Shown here one piece after another: positions 33,919-45,780 of a stretch of 64,000 nt of DNA. The stretch is taken from assembly GCF_019649055.1 (NCBI RefSeq), contig NW_026570252.1, positions 248,001-312,000 of the forward strand, in the 5' to 3' direction. The notes below the pieces were generated by a model. It saw nothing but the letters and a program-made list of their open reading frames with translations. It had not been told where the DNA came from and did not search any database. The position numbers and the translations under genes were made by a program. Each line of letters opens with the position of its first letter. Within the stretch, counting starts at the first letter, position 1. Source of the stretch: Paramacrobiotus metropolitanus (Eukaryota > Tardigrada > Eutardigrada > Parachela > Macrobiotidae).

Positions 33919-36709
33919 AATTCACACGATATCGCGATTATACGGTGAACGTAAGAATCATACCAGCGCCAACGGTCAAAATATTTAAATTTCGACAGCA
34001 CTCACAGCAGTGTGATATAAAATTAATGTATAAATTGTGTCGATAAATTCGTAAAAACTGCAATAATATTATACCGATCCGGTGAACACTACAAGATATT
34101 GCGCCAGAATTCCTACGATATCATACTGTTTGCAGGTTAGAAAAATTCTGTCCGATAACACTCCAGACTCCACACAAGCACGTGTGCGAAGTGGTTTGGG
34201 CTGTCCAGCGGTAGCCGACTCTGACCCAGGCAGCAAGTCCGATGCGCAGAGGGGAAGTGAAGGGAGAATGCTGCTCACTGACCGGTATGCTTTCTGCTGT
34301 TCCACTTGTACAAAAACGGAAGAGGGCAGGGAGGACTATTCCGTGTGTTCTGTCTGCCTGTTAAAGAATTATCTCTCTCTGATTTTATTCTCTTGTTCGC
34401 GCTGATCTGCCCTAGTCGGTCGATGTGCAAATCTGGCGGTTACACTTGCGAGCGCTAGATATATATGATTTGCCTGTCGCGCTGTTATTAGCCTGAATAC
34501 ATATTACCACGATGTTTGATTAAGAAAATTACCGAACTTCTACTGCCACGGGAGTCGAACGCACGTTATTGTCCCGTCACTCGTGGGGGGCGCCATCAAG
34601 TTGCACGCCTCCGACTGACCCTCATCTTCATGTCAACACGTGTCTGCAAGCCTTGTTAACTACCCGATAAAACCGTAAATCTGCCATGCAGTTTTGTTCA
34701 GGGTTTGGAAAAATGGTAGTCGTTACGTTCGCTGACTGCATCTCAAATGGAATGGCTTACACAGTTAGAAAACGACTGATCAGGTTGCAAAACGATGCGA
34801 GGTCACGAAGCAGCTATAACTACGTCTACCTGAATGGAGAAACACCAGTTTACTGCGGCCAGATCGCAGGCCTAATTTATTAAAATGACGTCGTCCCGTA
34901 AGAACCGAAGAAGACTCACATCAGGTAAAACTCACATCAGGTTTAGAAATAGAAGGGACAGCTTCCGATAATGTGTCTCCTTATGCTACGCTCATGGCAA
35001 GCTGGCCAGAACAGATAGTCACACTTGGCGAACCGCTTAGACAACATTCATCCGCTTTAAAATAATTTGATGTCCGATGGCGGCGGATAGCCGTCCGTTT
35101 AAGAAGAGATTATACCGATTTCGACCTCTTTTGACTATTCTCGCTGGCGCAATGCGTGCGTTTGTGCTGCATCATAACTACACATCTGACCTTACGCTAT
35201 GATATTTTCGCTACATACATTGAAAGTCTGAAATTGTTTAGACAGTTTTAAAATGTAAAAGTCACTGATCAAAAGCCATTATTTTCCGGAAGCAATAACA
35301 ATTCAAGCAGATTTTTGAAATTTTTTTTTCAAGCGCAGCGATGTGTTCAGATAAAATGACTAAAGTTCTGTGGAGCGTTTTTTCCAAAAAACTCAACCAT
35401 TCTTGAAAAAAACAAACTTTTTTACACTCAGAGTTACTTTCTTTTATTTTTTACAAAATACGCGAACATTTTTCACAAAAACGCTTCACAATTCTTCTTG
35501 AAAATGATTTTTCTTAAATCTGATCAAATGTCAGAATTTTTTGACATCTTTGAAAATTGTTATTGAGTTTAGAAGTCAATTTTGGAAAATTTTCCAGAAA
35601 GTGGCGAACAACCTTCTTTTGTTTTGCGCTTTCCTTTGGTCTTACCGATTCTGCGCTTGCAGTGCCGCCACACTGATTGTGTGCACAGCGAAGAGTGGAC
35701 TTCGGCCACTCTTTCATGTGCACTCACGGGATAGCGCTGCGTGTTTCCATTGTCTAGCGCCTTTGTTATGCTGTATTCGTCCTCACTGTGTAAACATGAG
35801 CCTTGTCTGGTCCTATTACACTTGCAATCTGGCATGGAATATAACAGCCACAAGGCATATTCCAGATTGAAAGAAAGCACATCTCGGTGCAATCTTTCTT
35901 TCACTAATTTTGATCACAGGTGGCAGTACTGTAGAAAGATACGCTAGCCCGCCAAATCGCTCCTGGTCGGCAACGAAAAAACGTGAATAAGTTTTTCGTT
36001 GCTACCTGAATCTACTCAACTTTCGCCCAGTAATAGATGTGACTATTCTTATTACACTGTAGAATTTCGAAAATCTCATTTTCAGTCTTGCTACCATAGT
36101 ATAAATTCTCCTTAAATATCTGTGCAGGTTTTTAAGTGCTGCTGTTAAGATTTCTATTTTCTACTTCGATGTTTTTCGCAATAAGAAAATCCTCCGCTCT
36201 ATTAGAAACTTACTATGGCTGAAGGGATTGAGAACAGACTGTACAACGGTCGTCTACGTCATAAATATCAGTCGCGCATATAGAAGGCAAGGCTGTGTTA
36301 GTGCTTGCTGTAGTTCCACAGAATTTGTCCATTTTATAAGATATACCAGGTATTCAAGTTTCTTTCTCATTAAAAGCTTTCTGATATTTTAACAGATCAT
36401 ATTTATTACAGAAACTCGGACCACGACAACCGACAATAAAAAATACCTTGACGGTAGCGCACATGCCGGTGAGAATGAAGAAGACTTCATCCCAGTGCCC
36501 GACCGTCGTGTGACGGCAGTCATGTACAAGGACTTCCCTTCGGTGTGCGTTGTATAAGAACAAAAATTCGGTATGGAAAAACATATATTTAGACGGGCAA
36601 CCTCTGATCTGCAATCTCCAGAAAATACATAACGCTCAGTTCTTAAAAGCATGTCAAGGGTATTGCGAGCCAAATCAGTAGGTTTGTACGGAGTATGATT
36701 TGATCATAC
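33919..36709. other. intergenic, dispersed repeat, no gene recognised
   Basis: Contains one copy (34770-35060) of a repeat also found at 48690-48990. A T-loop-like GTTCGACTC near 34553 was checked and did not make a tRNA. A palindromic stretch near 35860-35900 (ATTCCAGATTGAAAGAAAGC… with CTTTCTTTCA…) is weak. Confidence 0.45.
34770..35060 (+). repeat. dispersed repeat R5, copy 1
   Basis: Matches 48690-48990 through AACGACT, GCCAGATCGCAGG, ACGTCGTCCCGTAAGAAC, CATCAGGTTTAGAAA.AGAA and CATGCTACGCTCATGG-type landmarks. No frame is conserved between the copies. Confidence 0.6.
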
Positions 36710-37061
36710 GGGTGCTGCAGCAGAAGCGGCTGAACACCGGAAGTGCGGGAAGTATGCTGACTTGGCTGACCAGTACATTTTCCAACCCATCGCGTTAGAG
36801 ACAATGGGAAGCTGCGGTCCCAGCACCAGGGATTTTATTAATGAACTGACAAAACGCACCAGGGAGCAGATTGGTGAATTTCGCGGAAAGTATTTCCTGT
36901 TACAACGTTTTAGTATTGAAATTCAGGGTGGAAATGCTGCTTGTGCCTTGGGAACTGCTGAAAAGCAGCATGAGCTGGATTGTTTATTTTTAATTTGTGC
37001 AAAGGTTGTGTTTGCATATGGAGTAAATTGTATCCTGCAGACAACAGAACAGAATTTTTAG
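36710..37061 (+). pseudogene. retroelement reverse-transcriptase C-terminal tail, fragment 2
   Basis: The best preserved tail copy on the plus strand. It reads an Ala/Glu helix (GAAAEAAEHRKCGKYADLAD), QYIFQPIALETMGSCGP, FINELTKRT, then YFLLQRFSIEIQGGNAACAL with GT after it. The sequence then becomes non-family. Only the end of the protein is here, as expected for a 5'-truncated insertion. Confidence 0.55.
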
Positions 37062-38678
37062 ATGATTAAAGAGCATTTCCAATCACGTTTTTTTAAATAT
37101 ACCCTAGTGTAATTGTTCTTAATGAAAGTTGAAGTGGTCGACATTTTTATTGCCCGGAATAAAACTCGGCTCTTTACTGCAATTCGGCAAAAAGGGCGCG
37201 AAATATCTAGCAAATACCATATATTACGCGTGAGGCGCGGAGTACACGTAGTTCTATACTTAAACAGTATATTTGCACAACTAAATCATACTATTTTTCT
37301 ATTTCAAACCGAATTCCCAGCAGTTCCCGCCCTAAAAATGCCGTCGGCTTCGCACGAAAGTCGGCCTCTCCTTAAAATTCAGGACATTTATTGCATACCT
37401 TTTTCATTAAGACAGTAGTAATCCCGAACAGATTTACCGTACTTATTGTGCAAATTACTATCTGCATTACTATTCATCTCTGTTGATGGAATTCAGCTGC
37501 TGCAGTTGGATAGGAAGTACAATTCTTCAGTAATACAAACTTTTTACGACGATATCTATCCAGTCACTGGAGCAATGCCCGCGTAATCGAGTTTAATTTA
37601 GAAACTCCCGGGCATCATTTCTGAAACGTCGTGCGCCGGGATGACGAAATCGTATTACTCCAGCGCATGATGTATCAAAACCCATGTCCGTGAGCCTTTC
37701 AGGGTCCGCGGCCTGTTAGGACTGAGCCGGTACAGAGGCGTGATCATTAACGGCGCTGATTTCTGACGTCATCGCAGAATGGAGGACAGTGAATTTTCCA
37801 AATGATGCAGCTTCTGTTGCATAGAATGACGTGAACACTATAGCAAAATAAAGCATAATGAAGACAAATTGTTTAAATCCCGTTGTGGAAACCATTTGAT
37901 CACCAAAGGGGGCATCAAAGGGGCGGTTTCAGCACAATATGCGGTAATATAGGCGGCTGCGTCGAACGATAATTCAAAATGTAAAACCGGCGTTTATATT
38001 ATTACCGGCGTTTATTTTATTACCGGCACGTGCATTTTCATGGACAGTATTTTTTTCCATTCAGCTGATAGCTGAACGCAACGGTATAGCATAATGCGGT
38101 ATAGCGAGTGACAACCAAATGTCTATGGTATAAAGCATAAACTTCTACTAAGCTGGTCTTACGACAATTACTTGTACAACCCGGGGCTGCTTTTCTGTAA
38201 TCTTCGAGTAAGGTATAAACGATGGTGAAACATACAGTATCTTCAGCATCGCGCTTCGCTTTCCGCGTAACATAGTTATTTTGATTGATGAGCTGAGCTA
38301 GGTTATCGGTCTCAACGAACAGCGGGTAATTAATCGAAGGAATACTGCCTGTTGTTGTTCAACTTTTGAATCGCCCAGCGCGATGACTGATTTCTGCAGC
38401 AGTCTGCAAGTTTCTGCGCATCAACCAATCTTATAAGATATACAGCATATCAAAGATTAGAATTAAATAATGTTATAATTAAAAATAAAGTTGATCTGAA
38501 AATTGTACTGCAGCACCCGAAAAAGCCGGCTGCCAGATTTTTTGGAAGGTAACCGTGATGAACTGCAATGAAAAGCGCGTGCAGCTGGCGATAAATTAAC
38601 TGTGAGTAATATACTCCAAGTCACCAATGTTATATGAACCTGCAAAAATTTTTTTATTGCATACCGCCTGCTTCTTAA
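37062..38678. other. repeat-bearing intergenic region
   Basis: Holds copy 3 of repeat R2 (37590-38340) and the left half of a family shared with 16260-16620. No gene recognised. Confidence 0.45.
37590..38340 (+). repeat. dispersed repeat family R2, copy 3
   Basis: It shares CGTGCGCCGGGATGACG, TACTCCAGCGCA, GGCTGCTTTTCTG and GGTTATCGGTCTCAACGA with the two other copies. A central part (37740-38150) is not shared, so this copy probably carries its own insertion or has diverged. Confidence 0.55.
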
Positions 38679-39333
38679 CCCTTAATGGCCTGACATATTT
38701 TTATCCGTGCCTAACTGCATCAATCTGATACAAGTGATAGCCATTGGTCTGCTTAGCGTTGCTAGCTTATGAGAGAGAGAATAAATCTGAAAGAGGCACA
38801 GGCAGGCTGCTGGACCTTTATACATTCAGCACACAGTGCTCGCATGGAGACCTACTTATGCAGCCAGTACAGGGACAGAACTTAAATGCTCTCTCTTGCG
38901 CTGACCATTCTGTAGGACAAAAGAAATTTCATTTTCGGATGCCGGCTTGTATTATCATCCGGCATAAGGACACCATCGCGGATCAGAATTTTTTTCACGA
39001 TTGTTAGCAAACGTACCATTTTCGAAACGTGCCTGCTGCAGCTAGGACTGTCGATTGTTAGTGCAGCACCCATGATTTATCTAATCTGCAAGTGCTGTGC
39101 CATTAATTTGTGCTAGAAGTTTAACTTACTTCCGGCAAATCATGTATCATCTTGATACATCAGTTTTTCTCAAAAACCATTATCTTCTAAAATTTGCAAA
39201 AATCGTTAGGAGTATGCTGTAGGTGTCGGCATAGCATACCACGGAAGAAAAATGCAAATTTTGAGCCTGTACGGTATGTACAGTGCGTTTTTAAATGTGA
39301 TGTATCAGTTTTACGATGTCAGGCCATTAAGGG
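38679..39333. mobile_element. 655-bp piggyBac-type MITE
   Basis: Perfect inverted ends, CCCTTAATGGCCTGACAT and its exact complement, are bounded by TTAA on each side (38675-38678 and 39334-39337). TTAA targets with CCC-beginning ends are the hallmark of piggyBac-superfamily elements. No transposase frame lies inside, so it is non-autonomous. The perfect ends suggest a fairly recent insertion. Confidence 0.88.
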
Positions 39334-39337
39334 TTAA

Positions 39338-40189
39338 TTAAGCTGGCGCTAACTCAACGTGAATACGTACCAGCCCGACTGTGCTGTCTGTCTGTACCTT
39401 CTGTTAGTTATCGGAAATCCTCAGGCAGCTTGTCGCTTCGGGTGGTTCTCTTTATTTTGATGCTAGTGAACAGCGAAAGAATTTTCATTGCTTTAAGGCA
39501 ATAATTGGCTTTAACTGACAATATATGCCGAAACCGAAAGCAAAAGATAACATATACATTGAACATTACATTCATCGTTTTCTGCTGTACTGTACATTTA
39601 TTAGTGTTTGTTCTCGAATCATCCGTTCGAGGCGGCAATTAATGCATAGCGGAAGCACCGCGGTTTCTTAGTAAATCGGCTTTTAATTTTACCAATTTGT
39701 CCATCTTACGATTGCCTAAATGATCATCTAAAAATCATTTTTGATTCACAACCGCTTGTATTTTCGAATTCCCATTGGATTTGGGACGGATTAAAAGCCT
39801 GAGACGAGAAACGTCCAAAATGCTGATTTTCGGACTAAAAACATGTGTTAAGTTTCCTTGTAGTTGTGTAGCGGATGCAGCGTGTTCCGGGTGTGGCACA
39901 CGCTGCATTCGCGACGCAATCACAAGTGTGCCTAGGATAATCCCAGGCTGTTGCTGTAGTCCAACCAGGTTAATCTCCCCCAGAGATCCTGCTGGCTGGC
40001 ATAATTCCAACGTGATACAGTAGAAAAGAAATGGAACTAATGTTGTTACGGAAAGCTCCTAAAGCACCTAAAGTCTAACGAATCATCCAAGTTTATCCCG
40101 TAATTTCTACCGCATTAAAACCGCGACACGGCCATAGACCGTATCTGTACAGAGGGTCATTCAGCCAAGTGTGTTCACTTTGTGTTCAC
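39338..40189. other. repeat-derived sequence, no intact gene
   Basis: The part at 39840-39990 reads on the minus strand as a divergent relative of the end of repeat R4 (…INLVG…, SRMQRVP). The part at 39990-40140 matches 53810-53960 (CATAATTCCAACGTGATACAG-like, then CATCCAAGTTTATCCCGTAATTTCTA-like landmarks). No gene can be supported. Confidence 0.4.
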
Positions 40190-40460
40190 TTTGGCTTATT
40201 TTGGGGATGCAACGGGAATTTTCTGACGGCGTTTCCCGAAACTTTCACGCCGTAGTTTCGCCAATTTGTTCACAACGGTCGCCATCTGCGCGTTGCAAAG
40301 TGAATCGAATATCGAGGCCATGCCGTGTAGTACGAACTTATCATTACGGACCTGCCGTGGAAAATTGCCGTCCGCAAGAACCACAAAAACCGGTACCGTT
40401 TCATGAAGGCATCCAGAGGTACATACAGAGTACATTCGCTTATGCAACTGCTAGAAAAAA
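40190..40460 (-). pseudogene. locus E: broken exon 2 fragment of the small membrane protein family
   Basis: Reads AQMATVVNKLAKLRRESFGK, then IPVASPK and a stop, matching the exon 2 start of locus C (AQMATVVDALAQ…RIPVASAK). The acceptor has changed from TTTGCAG in locus C to TTTGCAA here. Intron sequence upstream (to about 40750) is also shared with locus C. The linker and both helices are missing, and no exon 1 was found upstream. This is clearly a dead partial copy. Confidence 0.75.
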
Positions 40461-41084
40461 ATTTATTTTTATTCTACATGACTATTAACGAACAGTCTCA
40501 CTTCAGTGTTTCTGCATTAAAATGATTTCTTATTTTGGATTAACAATTGAACTGACCGGAAATCGACAGCTCTGATTTTTTGTGTACTACATGGCGGAAA
40601 TACTTTTTACCAGTTACAAGTTTTCGCGAGCCGTTTAGAAAATCATTTTTCGGGTTAACTGTGGGAAAACTTGTGGAACGCACTTTCTTATAAAATGATG
40701 CAGTACTAACGTTTACCTTGCGGAAAACATCGAACGACATAAATTACAAATTACAGGCTATCGTTGTAGTTTCTGCCCTGTAGTTCTTACCTACAAATAA
40801 TAAATCACGCAGTTTTATTTTGAATAACGTAACAGATGTTTCACTTTTGCTGACTTAATGTATGTAAATAACGCGCGACATAGCTATGATTTCTAGAGAC
40901 TCTTTCAGTTCTCGAAAATTATCAGACAGCTTGTCGTGTTAGGCGGACATTTTTCTTTTGCTAAAAAACCACAGAATTTTCACATCCCGGTTGCTAACTT
41001 TAACGGGCAACGTTACGCCTTGAACGAAAGCCGTACGTTGACCGTTAAAAATTTAAACGATCTAAAAACTTGTAAAGATCGTTT
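40461..41084. other. former intron sequence and repeat, no gene
   Basis: 40461-40750 matches the locus C intron. 40840-41030 belongs to the same repeat family as 16300-16620 and 39360-39520 (CAGCTTGTCG(C/T) landmark). No coding motif. Confidence 0.45.
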
Positions 41085-41680
41085 AGATTAATCTTTTTTA
41101 GTGCACCTTTTTGAATTTTTAATGTCGAATCTTGATCGGTTTGCGCATCGTATCTTTCTGGAATAACGATGTTTTCGATATTGCTGGCTGACACCGCTAC
41201 CTTGAACTCAACCATCAGAATCTTATTATGCGGACACCGTAACACGATACTGAGCTGTGTTGTCACGATACTGAAAACTGCGAGAAAAGCAGCCGCAGGC
41301 CATATGGTTCACCAATCAGCGACGCTTCTAACACCAGCAGTTTATAATTCTGCAGATAGGCCGAACCGTTTCACCGAGCAAACCGTCGATTTCCCCCAGT
41401 TCAAGTTGCATTATGCAACCGAATATTCTGCTTCTTTTGATGCCTCGTACGATTTTCCTAAGTTCTAATTTCATCATTTCCTTTTACTGCTCTGGTCAGT
41501 TGTCCAACTAGCAAGGAATTAAATAGAACTGATGAAATTAACTAACTTAGTGGATCAGGTGGGACCGCAATAAATCTCGGCTTCCCAGGCACACCTGTGG
41601 TTGTGTATCGGATGCAGCGTGTCCCGGTCCCGGGACTCGCTGCGTTCGGCATGCATCTCCAAGTGAATCTCTCTTGTGCA
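41085..41680 (+). repeat. ~630-bp dispersed repeat R4, copy 2
   Basis: Direct copy of 23660-24290. The GC-richer end keeps an open frame (INLGFPGTPVVVYRMQRVPV) that is conserved in sense with copy 1, hinting at a former exon carried by the repeat. Confidence 0.65.
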
Positions 41681-43007
41681 CCTCTTGTGCCGACTAATTC
41701 ACAGCGAGCGCAGCGAGATGCTACTATTAAGCCTTCTTCAAGAGCATAAAATTTGTCTGACGCCACGAAGAGCGTACGCCACGCTTTTCCAATTCCACAA
41801 TCCAATACCATTTTCCAGTGGTATGTCGCTCGCTCGGAGCACTGATGTGATTTACAACCTGATTTTAGATTTCACATGGTTTTGGCTCCGTACACTAAAA
41901 CTACGGCGTCACACAAACAGCACGTTAGCAGCCTGAGAATCGTTTAAAAGGATTGCACGCATCCACATTTGCAGTGATGTACAGCTGAAAATTAAATCGA
42001 ATCGAGAGAGCAACTTGCTCACGGTAGGCGGATAGCATACAGGCATCACATCACATCACGGATAGAGGATATGTACAAAAAAGATTACACGCACAGACAT
42101 CACAGGCAAAATATTTTTACATTTCGCCTCACTTTTTGTTTAGCACTTCCCAATATAACTTTTTATTGTGCGTCCACACAGGATAATAACTCAAATGTGA
42201 TGCGTGATTGATGTGCGAGGTGCATCTTCCATAGACTTGATTGTTAAAAAGTGCTTACGGGATAACCGGCGCTGAACTACTGTAGATACCTTTCTTAAAT
42301 TTCTTAAATTTATTTAAAATATAGGTTTATTTATTTAAAATATAGGTCTGCATTTTTTCTAGGTAATGTTTTCTGTGAATTAAAATGCATTGATAAAGAC
42401 GATTTTTTTGCTCTATCCGATATTTACTTGGCAGGCGACAGGATGGAGTCTACCGAAGACTGAAACAAAAAGCCAACAAAACACTGGTCAAAAAAATTTT
42501 TGTCGTTACTGAAATGTGATAAAACGGGATGTTACAACGTTCTTCGTTTAGCAACAAAAAGTCATAGCTGTTGCTCAGCGCTTCAACATCGACATCTTTG
42601 CCGAAAATCTAATCCGACGCATTCAATCTTCCCCGGTTACCAGTGAGCTCACAACTGTTGCGATCTTTTATTTTGATTATACAGTACCAGCAATAAATTG
42701 TGGACGTTCATGCCGCCTCGTCGAATTGTGTAGAACCATGACAAGCGTATTTTGCAAGAGAATCAAATGGCAAACAGCCGAGCATTACCACCCACTGACT
42801 ATGACATTAGAAGATTCTTTGAAAAATTTTTAACGGGAGGAAGTATACCATGACGTGTTCCGGGAACAAAGATACTATATACGTCAATCATGAATACTAT
42901 CCATCAATCAAATCAAACCATCCGGCTTGTAATTTCGCCGATTCCACATAATCTGGAGCCGGAGATAGCCCGTATTACGCATCGTGAGGCCGGCCAAATA
43001 TTGGAAA
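41681..43007. other. intergenic, 3' flank of GPCR1
   Basis: No gene recognised. The last 100 bases (42950-43010, GAGCCGGAGATAGCC… and GGCCGGCCAAATATTG) are duplicated at 53410-53460, marking the border of the tandem GPCR unit. Confidence 0.5.
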
Positions 43008-43979
43008 TTACCGACGAAGGCCGACGATCGTCTGATGTGCCGCTGCGCGTAGATCATGCTGCGCGACAAGGAACATGAGCGGATCCAGTAGCGACTGCAG
43101 CATAATTAAGATGGCCGTAGCCACCGCGGCACTGGCTATCCGCAGTTGTGTAATGTAGAAGATGTTCGCTGGCGTCCAGATCACCACCATGTTAATGGTC
43201 AGCAACGTCAAGATAAACAGCGACTGTGAGCGACGCATCTTGGTGCGCTGATATTCCGAACTCGACGTTTCCGGCGTTCCGTGCGAAGTTACGCGCTTCG
43301 AGCGCAGAATCCAGCGTTTTCGGCGGTATACATACAGGAACACGGGATAACTCAGCACGATGAGGATTTCCGGGGTTAAATACAGAGCGGCGTTAACGGC
43401 CGTCATCCACTGCACCATTGAAGGCGCTGCGAGGAAAACTCCGCATGTTTGATCGTTCAACGCCGTACGATACGAAGCGTCCATTATTCGTCCCGGTACA
43501 ATAAACACCGCAATCAGCAGCAGCAACGCAGCGGTTATCCACAGTGTGAGACGTTTGGAAATCTTTTCTCTATACGATACCGGGTGTACCACCGCCCAGA
43601 TACGGTTGGCGTAGATGACCACGTGATAGGTTAGGAGAAACGCCGCTAATATGGTTAGAATCAGGAGCTTGACGACGCAAAAAGGGCGGACATAGGGAAC
43701 GGGGAGAATGTCCTTAATTAGCATGAAAGTCTGACTGCGGACGATACCATTCAGGACGTGGGCGCTGGCTAATATAATAACGTAGAAGCCGAACGGTGTG
43801 ATTATGGGAACGCGGTAGCGGTATAAGTACAGTACGAAGGCGTTGAGAATGACGCCACTGACGCAGATGACCGTGGAGCAGGTGTCTATCCATGTCCAGT
43901 TAGCTGATACTAAATAGGCGGCGCTGGTGTGGGTTTTGTTTAAAACTAGAGAATCCGAGCGCATCGATGTATTATTCAT
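43008..43979 (-). CDS. rhodopsin-like GPCR, tandem copy 1
   Basis: Single exon, 323 residues, seven hydrophobic segments. The extracellular N-terminus has three N-glycosylation sites (NNTS, NKTH, NWTW). TM1 carries the conserved Asn (GVILNAFVLYLY). The TM3/ECL2 disulfide pair is probably the Cys in PFCVVKLL and the one in QTCGVF. Unusual positions: TM2 has LASAH where most class A receptors have LAxAD (the sodium-site Asp). The DRY box reads NRI (YANRIWAVVHPVSYRE). TM6 has IWTP rather than CWxP, and TM7 ends in DPLMF instead of NPxxY. The short C-tail is basic. Ligand unknown. Copies 2 and 3 downstream on the same strand are closely similar (copy 2 very much so). It probably signals at the plasma membrane. 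Confidence 0.85.
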   Translation of the reverse strand: MNNTSMRSDSLVLNKTHTSAAYLVSANWTWIDTCSTVICVSGVILNAFVLYLYRYRVPIITPFGFYVIILASAHVLNGIVRSQTFMLIKDILPVPYVRPFCVVKLLILTILAAFLLTYHVVIYANRIWAVVHPVSYREKISKRLTLWITAALLLLIAVFIVPGRIMDASYRTALNDQTCGVFLAAPSMVQWMTAVNAALYLTPEILIVLSYPVFLYVYRRKRWILRSKRVTSHGTPETSSSEYQRTKMRRSQSLFILTLLTINMVVIWTPANIFYITQLRIASAAVATAILIMLQSLLDPLMFLVAQHDLRAAAHQTIVGLRR

Positions 43980-44018
43980 GGTTGTTTTCTGAAAGAATGA
44001 GCGGCGATTAGTGCAGGT

Positions 44019-44779
44019 ATGTTAAGAAAATGCAGAAAAAGCTGCAGTCCGCTGGATACTCTGAAATATATTGCCAAATGCAAAAAGTTATACAATCTCC
44101 GGCAATATGCTCTTTCCGATGGACCGCTAAATTACCGATCCAGCTTTACTGAAATGATTTTAGTGAAATCTAACAAATACACTCTGGAAACTCTAATAAA
44201 TCGTCCTTTTTTACTCACCACACAGAAAGCCGGCTTGCATCACCCGAACTTTTTTCCTGCAGACGCTTCATATGAGCTGTAATGAGCACAGAACAACTTG
44301 ACTGTATGTATCGTAATGATCAAAGTTTGGCCGAAAGGGAACACTGGATAAAGATGTGCGAGTGGGTTCCGGGTACAAAGAAATGGGTATGGACTATTTC
44401 GGCGAGGTTCTGTATAATTGCCGGGGATGCTCTTATGCGCTTCAGTAAAGAACAAAGCTGTCGTGAGTACGGTCAAAGAGTAACAAATTATTCGCGCAAG
44501 ATGGGCTTCATATGAGCTATGCAAGTGCACGGCACCGGAAACAGGTGCTCTAACGCCCATTAATCATATGGCATGAGGAATTAACGCTCATTAAACTTTC
44601 CTTGAGGAACTAACGCTCATTAATCTTTCAAGCCGACCGATCCGCACAAAAGATGTCAAATTACTGTTAAACACACAGGGGCACACCTGTGATACGGTAT
44701 TCCCTACTTACGTCCAAAAGGGTACTGCCGTTTCTCAAGTATCATCACATATAATTATGCGGCTTCCATACCGGTAGTT
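44019..44779. other. upstream flank of GPCR1
   Basis: The first 40 bases (GGCGATTAGTGCAG…) resemble the GPCR2 upstream flank, so a shared promoter is likely nearby. Imperfect tandem GAGGAACTAACGCTCATTAA units lie at 44545-44632. CACACCTGTGATACGG near 44690 is shared with the 3' flanks of the permease copies (52515 and 57870). Confidence 0.5.
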
Positions 44780-45780
44780 GCGCGAGCGCTGCTTTCTCTT
44801 CCGCTACTTCAAATCGATATCTCTTCTTCCGCACAACAGATCGATTGTCTGTGGTTTTAACAAGAAGAAGCGGTCGCTATTTCCCTTTTCCGGTTACCAC
44901 GAACCGTTTCTTTTTTCTATAAATTGCTGTACCACAAAGAACATCCTCGTCTCCGGCGCGGCCAGGTACGTTTCGAAAAAAACTTACTACGGATTGTCGT
45001 TAGACCCGCCCAACGGTGCTACGGCCAGGTATGACTGGCCGATTAACAAGGCAACGTGGAAGATGATCGCCCGCCACGAAATTCCAGACCCCAAAAGTTG
45101 TCCGGAACAAGAGCTCGTCCAGTGTGTGACCCGGGGCATTCCATGCCTAAGATACTGCCAAAAATGCTTCATTAATCAAGAATGTCAGTTCAATAGTGGA
45201 GCCAGTATATCTCCAGTCCAAAGTCCAAACTAAATACCGACCACCGCATACAAATCCGTAAACATGTATAAGTTAATTAATGAAGCAGCATTAAAACTAA
45301 TCTCAGCATCAAAACGACTCCAACGATTTTGGATGTTTTTTCAATGTTTAAAATTCATGCTTTTTTTAGTGTAAAACTGCGCACGCAAATTGTTACGTAT
45401 ACTGGCTGAAGCCTAATAAAGTGCTTATATCACGACAGAAAGTTATTTAATTTCTCTACTCCCTCCAATGTTTGCATAGCGGGTGCGGCGTTTCCCCGCT
45501 GTATCTCCACCGATATTCTCTGCCGCAGAAATTCACGTGAGCGAAGACCATAAGTCTGGTTGCACAATTGTTTTCCTGTTTCCGTGACAGTGGCAGCAGC
45601 CGAAGGTCCCCACGGGCCTACAGTGAATACTTTCCTGAATCACGAGCGACAGTTAGACGTTCCAGGAAATATTTTCACTATTTAAGAAAGAGAGCTAGAG
45701 GCTCGAAGGCGATCAGTTACCTGCCGGAACCGGACGGTATATACCGGATGTATGAGCGTCGTAGGAAGTTAGACCGCAGA
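44780..45780 (-). pseudogene. decayed 3' end of the amino acid permease, copy in tandem unit 1
   Basis: 44770-45160 aligns along its whole length with the last permease exon (58049-58462). [12 protein letters not shown] is still readable near 45000 (minus), and the Glu/Arg-rich C-tail DNA lies near 44780-44900. The splice acceptor region (CTTAG|GCATGGAAT) and part of the last intron follow. The end of the preceding exon (GGTTCCGGCAG|GTAACTGATC) can be recognised at 45710-45745. Multiple frameshifts and stops make it non-functional. A retroelement tail fragment lies inside it at 45475-45550. Confidence 0.8.
45475..45550 (-). pseudogene. retroelement RT tail, fragment 3
   Basis: Reads [18 protein letters not shown], the terminal motif of the five related fragments, on the minus strand. 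Very short. Its position in the duplicated permease remnant parallels fragment 5, which lies in intron 2 of the intact permease. Confidence 0.6.

Noticed and set aside
34540-34620. Possible tRNA gene (GTTCGACTC T-loop-like sequence on the minus strand)
   Set aside because: The bases on either side of the loop do not form a 5-bp T stem and no acceptor stem or anticodon arm could be built.
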